Shown here: positions 1-4,832 of the stretch, piece after piece
Layout: every line of letters starts with the position of its first letter
How positions within the stretch are numbered: position 1 is the first letter of the stretch
DNA from: Deltaproteobacteria bacterium
GTDB lineage: Bacteria > Desulfobacterota > Desulfarculia > Adiutricales > Adiutricaceae
Length of the DNA stretch: 5,061 nucleotides
Reading direction: 5' to 3'
Assembly: GCA_031279525.1 (NCBI GenBank)
Contig: JAITIH010000098.1
Coordinates: 1-5,061 of the forward strand
Notes under the pieces: generated by a model
What the model was told of the DNA's origin: nothing
The model's input: only the letters and a program-made list of their open reading frames with translations
Databases searched by the model: none
Made by a program: the position numbers and the translations under genes

Positions 1-677
1 TTTTTCTTTTCACCTTATATCTTCTTATCGTCACCCTCTTCGGCCATCTTTTGGCCAAATTCGCCAAGCCCCTGGCCTCCCCTAAGGTCGCGGCCGGCCA
101 AATAGCCTTGGTCGTGGCCGTCGTCGCCTACGCCTGGCTCCACGCCCAGGGCTTTAAGGTCACCCGCCACGAAATCGAGCTGCCCGGCTTGGTTAGCCCA
201 GTGAGCGCAATCCATATCCCCGATCTTCATCTAGGGGCCCACCGGGGAGAGCGATACCTAAGCCGGCTGATCGAGACGGTCAACGGGCTAAAACCGGACC
301 TCGTCGTCTACAACGGCGACCTGGTGGACAGCGACTACGCCTTAAGGCCGGAGCTGTTCGAGCTTTTTTCAGGGGTTTGGGCCGAGCAGTATTTCACGAC
401 CGGCAACCACGAGTTTTACGTCGACACCAATAAAGCCCTAAAGCTGATCGAGGAGGCCGGGATTCGAATCCTGCGCTCCCAGACCGCCCAGACCCATGGC
501 CTGGAGATCATTGGCCTTGAGTACATGAACGGCGACCGGGCCTCCACCGATATGCACCGGGTCAACGACCTCTACATGGACGAGGAGCTGCCCAAAATCC
601 CCCTCTCGGGCCTGCCGCCCATCCTGGTCCATCATAGCCCGGTGGGCCTTAGCGAGCCGGCCAAAACCGAGCCCTAA
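1..677 (+). CDS. Membrane-anchored metallophosphoesterase (YkuE-like), 5' partial and apparently 3'-truncated
   Basis: The frame is open to the left edge, so the true start lies outside the window; a TTG at 51 is in frame but probably not the start, because hydrophobic residues continue upstream of it. Two hydrophobic segments are visible (about codons 1-16 of the window, and residues 17-31 counted from TTG 51), followed by the soluble calcineurin-like domain. Family motifs seen, numbered from TTG 51: DLH (D58, H60), GDLVD (D90), GNHE (N119, H120) and VHHSP (H194/H195). In this family these coordinate a two-metal centre that hydrolyses phosphoesters; YkuE-type members are membrane-associated and their substrate is mostly unknown. 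The protein ends 13 residues after the HHSP motif, where relatives continue for some tens of residues and carry GHTHxGQ, the last pair of metal ligands. No such motif is encoded before the next gene. Activity is therefore doubtful and the gene may be decaying. The usual Ser before DLHLG is Pro here. Confidence 0.85.
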   Translation, partial: FLFTLYLLIVTLFGHLLAKFAKPLASPKVAAGQIALVVAVVAYAWLHAQGFKVTRHEIELPGLVSPVSAIHIPDLHLGAHRGERYLSRLIETVNGLKPDLVVYNGDLVDSDYALRPELFELFSGVWAEQYFTTGNHEFYVDTNKALKLIEEAGIRILRSQTAQTHGLEIIGLEYMNGDRASTDMHRVNDLYMDEELPKIPLSGLPPILVHHSPVGLSEPAKTEP

Positions 678-724
678 GGCCTAAACGCCCTTTTACCCCC
701 CTTTAGCTTAGTAATGGTTTTAGC

Positions 725-1495
725 GTGATAGTCTTAACAATCGACACAGATTGGGCCCCGCCTGAGGCCACGAAAGCGGTTCTTTTAAAAGTTCGCGAGC
801 TCGGCGTCAAGGTCACGGTCTTCTTTTCCGAGCCTAGCCCCGTCCCTTACTGGCCCCTTTTGGAGGTCGGGGCCCACCCCGACCTTTCTCGCCGCTTCGC
901 CTTTAACGACCCGGGCGGGCCCACCGCCATGGCCACCATGGGCCACGACGCGGCGGTCATGGCCGCCGAGGGGGCCATCTTGGCCAAATTCAAAGAAACG
1001 ATTCCCGGGGCCGAGGCGGTCCGGACCCACCGCTTCTACTGGCACTCGGACCTGGCCCGGGTCATGGCCAAAAACGGCTTTAGCCACGACAGCTCCATGA
1101 TTCTGCCGTACCTGCCGGGCATTAAAGGATTTCGGGTCGGCAAGCTTAACCGCTGGCCCGTCTGGGCCAGCGACCACCTCCACTTAATGCGCGGCTTTCC
1201 CTTAGACCGCCTGGACATGCCCTACTTTAACGAGCCGGGCCTTAAAATCTTCTGCTTCCACGTGGCTTATCTTTACCTAAACGCCCGCTCTTTAGAGGAT
1301 TTCAACATGATCCGAGCCCGGCTAGACGGCCAAAGCCAGCCTAAACCCCTAGAAGGGGCGGGCGTCTGGACCCTTTTTGAGCTTTTAGCCGAAAAAGTCG
1401 CCAAAACTTCCCAAGGGCTCTGGCTGAAGGACTTGCCGCCGTCCACGGTCCTGGACAACTTTTCCGTCGACTACGCCGCCAGCCCGACGCTTTAG
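725..1495 (+). CDS. Polysaccharide deacetylase-like protein (WbmS-type)
   Basis: A 256-residue protein without signal peptide or membrane segment, so probably cytoplasmic. The N-terminus has a beta strand ending in TIDTDW (D7, D9), the position of the catalytic and metal-binding acids in NodB-type deacetylases. VGAHPDL (H51) fits a metal-ligand motif, followed by RTHRFYWHSDL (99-110), a HDSS segment (about 121) and FCFHVAYLYLN near the C-terminal third. This arrangement recalls the WbmS-like branch found in polysaccharide and O-antigen clusters; removal of N-acetyl groups from a surface sugar is inferred from family only. The GTG at 725 is chosen because an in-frame TAG lies at 704, no other ATG/GTG/TTG lies between, and the conserved strand begins at residue 2. 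No clear ribosome site precedes it; a four-codon ATG frame at 714 ends in TGA overlapping the GTG, which might couple translation. It follows the truncated phosphoesterase by 47 bp on the same strand, so cotranscription is likely. Confidence 0.82.
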   Translation: MIVLTIDTDWAPPEATKAVLLKVRELGVKVTVFFSEPSPVPYWPLLEVGAHPDLSRRFAFNDPGGPTAMATMGHDAAVMAAEGAILAKFKETIPGAEAVRTHRFYWHSDLARVMAKNGFSHDSSMILPYLPGIKGFRVGKLNRWPVWASDHLHLMRGFPLDRLDMPYFNEPGLKIFCFHVAYLYLNARSLEDFNMIRARLDGQSQPKPLEGAGVWTLFELLAEKVAKTSQGLWLKDLPPSTVLDNFSVDYAASPTL

Positions 1496-1628
1496 GCTAT
1501 CCATAAGGGCCCGACCTCCTTAGACCGGCCGCCCAAGGCGGGCCTTTAGGCCAGCCGTCTTTTGGCGGCCAAGCCGGCCGCAGGGCTTACCTTATAGGGA
1601 GCCGCCCTGGCGAGCCGCCCAAAAGTTA

Positions 1629-1650
1629 GGCCTTTCAAAGGCCATTTTTT
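1629..1650 (+). terminator. Rho-independent terminator after the deacetylase-like gene
   Basis: GGCCTT-TCA-AAGGCC forms a perfect 6-bp stem with a 3-base loop, followed after one A by six Ts. It lies 133 bp past the stop at 1495 on the same strand, and is the best terminator in the window. Confidence 0.65.
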
Positions 1651-1670
1651 GGCCTTGGGGGCGGGGGCTT

Positions 1671-1728
1671 TTTTAGATTTTCTAGATTTTTTAGATTTTT
1701 TAGGTTTTTTTAGGTTTTTTAAGTTTTA
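1671..1728. repeat. Degenerate tandem repeat of T-tracts at 9-10 bp spacing
   Basis: About six copies of a TAG(A/G)TTTTT-like unit. The TAG words start at 1674, 1683, 1692, 1701 and 1711, and a variant AAG starts at 1721, giving spacings of 9, 9, 9, 10 and 10 bp. Runs of four to seven Ts at nearly helical spacing are the known arrangement for intrinsically curved DNA. The repeat starts 21 bp after the + strand terminator. Whether it has a role or is just slipped-strand expansion cannot be told from the sequence. Confidence 0.7.
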
Positions 1729-1803
1729 GGGGCCTATAGGGATTTGGGAAATGGCCTTTAAGGGGCCGCTAAGGCTTTAATGGGGGGGGGCCTTAACGGC
1801 CCC

Positions 1804-1821
1804 AAAAAAGCCTTGGCGGCC
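1804..1821 (-). terminator. Weak rho-independent terminator after the response regulator gene
   Basis: On the - strand, GGCC-GCCAA-GGCT gives three GC pairs plus a G-T pair, followed by a run of six Ts, starting 10 bp past the response regulator stop. The stem is short. A second hairpin, GGGGCC-TTAAC-GGCCCC (1787-1803), lies just beyond the T-run and may assist. Position supports the call more than stem strength does. Confidence 0.4.
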
Positions 1822-1830
1822 CTATTAGGC

Positions 1831-2508
1831 TTAGACGCGCTTGACGCGGTAGCGGACGCTGGGCCGGCCGCCGGTTTCGTAGTCGACCCGGCAGTCGAGC
1901 AATTTCGCGGCGGCCATGTTTTTTAAGTAGCGGCGGATGGTCACCTTGGAGAGCTCCACCCGGGCGGCCACGTCCTCGCAGTTCATGTACTGGCCATGGC
2001 CCTGGGCCAGGGAATCGAGAATGAGATTCCATGTGGCCGGCTGCAAGCCCTTGGACAGCTCCGGGGCCAGGCCCTCGACCACGCCGCCCAAGAGGCGGTC
2101 GATGCGGGCGTGATACAGCCCGCCGACGCAATTTAAGGTCTCCTTTTTTGCCATATAATTGACCATGGCCTCGATGAAGCGGGCCTCGGTAAAGGGTTTG
2201 ACCAGGTAATCGACCACCCCTAGGCGCAGAAGCTCCTCGACCAAGGACGGGTCGTTGGCCGCGGTCACCATCAGCGCGTCGATCTTGATTCCTTGGCTTC
2301 TAGCCAAGCGCAAAAATTCTAAGCCGTTTAAGTCCGGCATGTAGACGTCCAAGACGGCCAAATCCGCCTGATGGCCCTTTAACCACTTTAAGGCCTCCCG
2401 CCCGTTGGGCAAGGTGGCCTCGACCGATACTTTGGGCAATCTTCCCAGGTAGACGCGATTGATCTGGGCCACCATGGGATCGTCCTCGATCACGATTACT
2501 TTTAGCAT
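1831..2508 (-). CDS. dcuR: CitB/DcuR-family response regulator
   Basis: A 225-residue two-domain regulator. Residues 1-120 form a receiver: acidic pair E8/D9/D10, phospho-acceptor D54 in AVLDVYMPDLNG, T82, and K104 in YLVKPF. After a linker, residues about 170-200 form the family's helix-turn-helix (MNCEDVAARVELSKVTIRRYLKNM region), and the end has YETGGRPSVRYRV, matching the GRP..Y closing motif of CitB/DcuR/DctR regulators. In this family, phosphorylation by the partner kinase makes the protein bind AT-rich sites and activate genes for uptake or fermentation of citrate, malate, fumarate or similar acids. All expected receiver residues are present. The start is fixed by an AGGAGG six bases upstream and by the ATGCTAA overlap with the kinase gene, showing translational coupling. 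The likely target is the divergent transporter gene beyond the kinase. The symbol is a family label; MalR or CitB would be equally possible by function. Confidence 0.93.
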   Translation of the reverse strand: MLKVIVIEDDPMVAQINRVYLGRLPKVSVEATLPNGREALKWLKGHQADLAVLDVYMPDLNGLEFLRLARSQGIKIDALMVTAANDPSLVEELLRLGVVDYLVKPFTEARFIEAMVNYMAKKETLNCVGGLYHARIDRLLGGVVEGLAPELSKGLQPATWNLILDSLAQGHGQYMNCEDVAARVELSKVTIRRYLKNMAAAKLLDCRVDYETGGRPSVRYRVKRV

Positions 2509-4163
2509 CGTACGCCTCCTCGGTCCATCTCGCCCGCGCCCAGCCGGGGTTCCCGGAAAACCAGCTCCATGGTGGTGCCCACGCCTTTGTCCGAGTCGAT
2601 GGTCATCTGGCCGCGGCCGGAGTCGACCACGGCCCGGATAAGGCTTAGGCCTAAGCCCCGGCCTGGCCCCTTGGTGGAGTAGCCTGGGCCGCTCATGAGG
2701 GCGATCTCCTCGGGCGAGCAGCCGACCCCGGTGTCGTCCACGGTGATGATTAGCCCCAACTCGTCCTCGCGGACGAAGAGGGAAATCTCCCTTGGCGACT
2801 CGTCCTCCCCGTTCGGGCCAATCTGGAGCTCGGCGGCGACGATGGCCTCGATGGCGTTGTCCACGAGGTTTCCGACTAAGGTGATGAGGCTTTTTGTGGA
2901 CAAAAAGCGGCTGTGCCTAGGGATCTGGCTTTCGGCGACGACCCGCAACCGGACGCCCAACTCGTTGCAGCGGTTTATTTTGCCTAAAATTAAGGCCCCT
3001 AAGGTCCTGTTTTCTATGTTCTTCGCCACCGCGGACAAAGTTTCGCCTTGGAACTGGCTGTTCTCGGCCACGTATTTCTTGGCCTCTTCGTAGGCCCCGC
3101 TCCTAAGCAACCCCAAAATCACGTGAAGCTGGTTTTTGAACTCGTGGGTGTTGGCCCTTAAAGCCTCCAATAGATGGTTAAAGCCGGTGATCCGCTCAGC
3201 TAAGCTGGTCAGCTCGGTGCGGTCCCGGATGATGGCCAAAGCCCCGACCAAGCGGTCGTGGCTTTTTATGGGCAGCTTGTTACAGATGGCGTTTATGTCG
3301 TCGTCGACTAAAGTGAAGTTGTGCTCCTTGCGCCCGGACAGGCTCTCCTTTAGCTTAAGCTCGGGCAGAATCCGGTCCACGTCCTCGCCCATAAGGACTT
3401 TATTCCGTAAATTCAGGATATTAATGGCGGCCGAGTTGACCAAAATGACGCTCCCGCGCTCGTCGATGGCCAGTAAACCCTCTTCTAAAGAGTCGATGAC
3501 CTCCTGGCGCTGGAGGAAAATCCTGGCGATCTGGGCCGGCTCGAAGCCCAACAAAGAGCGCTTGACGCTGATGGACAACAAGACCAAAAGGGCCGTGCTG
3601 ATCAGAAAGACCAAGCCTAAGGTCTTTAAATGAACCCAGACGACCCCTTGCCTTAGGGCGGCGACGTTGTCCATAAGGGCGCTTACGTGAACGAAGCCTA
3701 GGGCCTGGCCTTTTTGGTCGACGACCGGGTAAAAGTAGCGGCTCTGGTAGCCCAGGGTGCCGGAGCCAAAAGAATGGTAATTTTCGCCTAAAATGGCCGG
3801 ACCCTCGTCGCCGCCGACGAATTTTTGCCCAACCCGGGCTTTGTCCGGGTGGTAAAGGCGGATGGAGTTGACGTCGGCGACGGTGATTACGTCTATGTCG
3901 CGCTGCTTAGCCAAGACCTCGTCTAAATATTTCTCTAATTCCGGGGAAATGCGGCCCTCGGCCAAAGCGGCTTTCACCTCGGCGTCGTTGGCCAGAATCT
4001 GAGCGACGTTATGAAGGTTGTCGATTAACCCCTTCTCCAAAGTCTCCACGCTATAGCGGACCGCCAACCCCAAGGAGAGGACCAAAATGACGGCCGCGAC
4101 AAAAATATCCAAGGCCAGCATTTTAGACAGCAAAGTCTTTCTAAAAGGGATAAATTTACACAT
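2502..4163 (-). CDS. dcuS: DcuS/CitA-family sensor histidine kinase
   Basis: A 553-residue inner-membrane kinase. Order: membrane helix 1 (about 14-36), extracytoplasmic PAS sensor (about 37-170), membrane helix 2 (about 178-200), cytoplasmic PAS (about 213-320), phospho-acceptor helix with H340 in ANTHEFKNQLH, then a HATPase domain with the N box (GNLVDNAIEA, N432/N436), G1 box (VDDTGVG, 475-481) and G2 box (GPGRGLGLSLI, 499-509). HEFxNxLH is typical of the DcuS/CitA/DpiB group. In the sensor, R102, H105 (RLYHP), R142 and F144 (SRYF) align by eye with the C4-dicarboxylate contacts of DcuS (R107, H110, R147, F149); citrate-binding CitA has Lys at the F144 position. A dicarboxylate such as malate or fumarate is thus inferred. 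The ATG at 4163 has only a weak GTGGG upstream, but the next Met (residue 15) has none and would cut helix 1. It overlaps the regulator gene by 7 bp. The tail after VFREP (residues 540-553) is probably unstructured. Confidence 0.93.
   Translation of the reverse strand: MCKFIPFRKTLLSKMLALDIFVAAVILVLSLGLAVRYSVETLEKGLIDNLHNVAQILANDAEVKAALAEGRISPELEKYLDEVLAKQRDIDVITVADVNSIRLYHPDKARVGQKFVGGDEGPAILGENYHSFGSGTLGYQSRYFYPVVDQKGQALGFVHVSALMDNVAALRQGVVWVHLKTLGLVFLISTALLVLLSISVKRSLLGFEPAQIARIFLQRQEVIDSLEEGLLAIDERGSVILVNSAAINILNLRNKVLMGEDVDRILPELKLKESLSGRKEHNFTLVDDDINAICNKLPIKSHDRLVGALAIIRDRTELTSLAERITGFNHLLEALRANTHEFKNQLHVILGLLRSGAYEEAKKYVAENSQFQGETLSAVAKNIENRTLGALILGKINRCNELGVRLRVVAESQIPRHSRFLSTKSLITLVGNLVDNAIEAIVAAELQIGPNGEDESPREISLFVREDELGLIITVDDTGVGCSPEEIALMSGPGYSTKGPGRGLGLSLIRAVVDSGRGQMTIDSDKGVGTTMELVFREPRLGAGEMDRGGVRC
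2515..2520 (-). promoter_or_regulatory. Ribosome binding site of the response regulator gene
   Basis: AGGAGG on the - strand ends six bases before the ATG at 2508. It lies inside the last codons of the kinase gene and fixes the regulator start, with the kinase stop (TAA, 2504-2502) falling just after the regulator start. Confidence 0.75.
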
Positions 4164-4180
4164 TTTAACCCACTTAAATG

Positions 4181-4217
4181 GGGCTCAATTCGTTCGCGCC
4201 TTTAGCGACTTGAGCCC
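4181..4217 (-). promoter_or_regulatory. Inverted repeat in the leader of the kinase gene
   Basis: GGGCTCAA (4181-4188) and TTGAGCCC (4210-4217) are a perfect 8-bp inverted repeat with a 21-base spacer; inside it GTTCGC and GCGAC pair further with one bulge. It ends 17 bases before the kinase ATG on the - strand. As RNA it would place a stable hairpin right next to the weak ribosome site and might limit translation; as DNA it could be a regulator site. No T-run follows, so it is not a terminator. Confidence 0.5.
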
Positions 4218-4375
4218 TATGGCCCAAATCTTCGCCTATCGATTATCCCATATCGCCCGGCCCTTTCGCAAGCGCGGCCGCGCGGACCCCTTTTAAATCG
4301 GCCCATTTATTGGCGATCCCCCTTAGGGAATCCGCCTGCGACGGCTAATTTGTGGCCTTTACCCCTAAAAATCCG

Positions 4376-4404
4376 CTTATAGAGCTTTAAGATAAAAAAT
4401 CCAA
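4376..4404 (-). promoter_or_regulatory. Candidate promoter of the kinase-regulator operon
   Basis: On the - strand TATAAG (4381-4376, five of six to TATAAT) is preceded by TTGGAT (4404-4399, three of six to TTGACA) with a 17-bp spacer. It would leave a leader of roughly 200 bases before the kinase ATG at 4163. The -35 match is poor, so this is tentative. Confidence 0.3.
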
Positions 4405-4419
4405 AAAAATAGGCCCCCC

Positions 4420-4438
4420 AAAAAACCCGATAAACGGG
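4420..4438 (-). terminator. Possible - strand terminator or attenuator in the divergent region
   Basis: On the - strand CCCG-TTTAT-CGGG is followed directly by six Ts. The stem is only 4 bp but all GC. It lies upstream of the candidate kinase promoter and would stop leftward transcripts coming from the AT-rich half, for which no gene is visible. Confidence 0.3.
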
Positions 4439-4453
4439 GCCTTTGGCCCGATT

Positions 4454-4536
4454 CCGCCATAGGGAGCCAAAAAACCGCCATTTCCTAAGGCCAGAGACTT
4501 TTTAGGGCTTACCTAAAGACGCCATTTTGCCGCCAT
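4454..4536. repeat. Four dispersed CGCCAT direct repeats
   Basis: CCGCCAT occurs at 4454-4460, 4475-4481 and 4530-4536, and ACGCCAT at 4519-4525. The start spacings are 21, 44 and 11 bp, close to multiples of one helical turn. Clustered, phased short direct repeats in a divergent promoter region can be protein binding sites, but the motif is short and GC-rich words are common here. Confidence 0.35.
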
Positions 4537-4636
4537 AGCCGCCCTTAAAAGAGCCCAGTTAATTTTTTTTCTCGCCGTCCGGGCTTTGTTAGGCCCTAAG
4601 CTTTTCCAATAACCCACTAATTTTAAAGGATTTTTC

Positions 4637-4672
4637 CCCTAAGGCCCAAGGCTTTTAGGGTCTACTTTTTTT
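4637..4672 (+). terminator. Possible + strand hairpin with T-run upstream of the transporter gene
   Basis: CCCTAA (4637-4642) and TTAGGG (4655-4660) pair perfectly, with two further G-T pairs inside. Seven Ts follow, but only after a five-base gap (4666-4672). It would stop rightward read-through before the transporter promoter. The gap and loop size make it weak. Confidence 0.25.
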
Positions 4673-4687
4673 ACTTTCAAAAGCTTT

Positions 4688-4712
4688 TTAAATTTAGCTA
4701 AGCCTTATTTAA
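4688..4712. promoter_or_regulatory. Candidate AT-rich operator for the response regulator
   Basis: TTAAAT (4688-4693) and ATTTAA (4707-4712) form an inverted repeat with centres 19 bp apart, ending 12 bp before a candidate -35 element of the transporter gene. CitB/DcuR-type regulators are known to bind AT-rich sites upstream of transporter promoters. The assignment rests on position and composition only. Confidence 0.25.
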
Positions 4713-4724
4713 CTTTCCAATGGC

Positions 4725-4752
4725 TAGACATAAAAATCATAGGCCTTAACAT
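4725..4752 (+). promoter_or_regulatory. Candidate promoter of the transporter gene
   Basis: TAGACA (4725-4730, five of six to TTGACA) and TAACAT (4747-4752, four of six to TATAAT) are spaced by 16 bp and lie 80 bp before the transporter ATG. The modest -10 fits a promoter that needs an activator. Confidence 0.35.
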
Positions 4753-4817
4753 TAGTTTTAGGTAGAGGTCTCATCCATTTATCGGACAACACAAAATTTT
4801 CGCCAATAAGCGAATTC

Positions 4818-4824
4818 GAGAGGG
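4818..4824 (+). promoter_or_regulatory. Ribosome binding site of the transporter gene
   Basis: GAGAGGG lies eight bases before the ATG at 4833. It is a purine-rich Shine-Dalgarno-like site at normal distance and supports the chosen start. Confidence 0.55.
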
Positions 4825-4832
4825 CCAGACTC

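Larger units (their letters stand above)
1496..1830. other. Convergent intergenic region without a gene
   Basis: This 335-bp spacer separates the 3' ends of the deacetylase-like gene (+) and the response regulator gene (-). I see no credible coding frame. The left half (about 1500-1620) is GC-rich with short inverted repeats, for example CCGCC-CAA-GGCGG at 1529-1541. The middle holds a + strand terminator and a T-tract repeat. The right part has a nine-G run and a 6-bp GC hairpin (1787-1803), then a short - strand terminator. The density of structure suits a region whose job is to stop transcription from both sides. Confidence 0.8.
4164..4832. other. Long divergent intergenic region (kinase/transporter)
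   Basis: A 669-bp stretch with no gene I can support on either strand. It lies between the start of the kinase gene (-) and the start of the transporter gene (+), so it must carry both promoters. Nearest the kinase (4164-4320) it is mixed to GC-rich with a strong inverted repeat. From 4380 to 4550 it has A-runs, a - strand hairpin with T-run and four CGCCAT words. From about 4560 to 4800 it is AT-rich, with T-runs, a possible + strand hairpin (4637-4672), the palindrome AAAAGCTTTT (4679-4688) and a TTAAAT/ATTTAA pair. A short + frame (4087-4296) runs into it but mostly lies antisense to the kinase gene and has no family features. Confidence 0.75.

Noticed and set aside
714..728. Four-codon frame (Met-Val-Leu-Ala) whose stop overlaps the GTG start of the deacetylase-like gene
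   Set aside because: Too short to call; it may help couple translation, but an overlap of this kind is easily due to chance.
15..1218. Open frames on the - strand opposite the phosphoesterase and deacetylase-like genes (15-230, 438-635, 785-1183, 1036-1218)
   Set aside because: They lie antisense to well-supported genes, show no family motifs and have low-complexity Gly/Asp/Arg-rich composition typical of shadow frames in GC-rich DNA.
1502..1620. GC-rich inverted repeats considered as a structured RNA or repeat element
   Set aside because: The stems are short (5-6 bp), mostly made of GGCC-type words common throughout the window, and do not form one consistent fold or a repeated unit; no CRISPR-like periodicity is present.
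1793..2131. A 112-residue - strand frame rich in Arg, Pro and Gly overlapping the response regulator
   Set aside because: It is another frame of the same strand as the regulator's DNA-binding domain; the regulator has full family motifs and this frame has none.
2695..3633. Two long + strand frames (2695-3093, 3136-3633) inside the kinase gene
   Set aside because: Both are antisense to the kinase, Ser/Lys/Arg-rich, without recognisable domains or ribosome sites.
4087..4296. A 69-residue + strand frame across the kinase start
   Set aside because: The first 77 bp are antisense to the kinase gene, no ribosome site is seen, and the rest follows the inverted repeat and GC-rich leader rather than a protein pattern.
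4700..4832. Sigma-54 promoter upstream of the transporter gene
   Set aside because: No GG-N10-GC pair with TGGCAC/TTGCA-like context was found; a sigma-70-like pair fits better, and CitB/DcuR regulators normally do not work with sigma-54.
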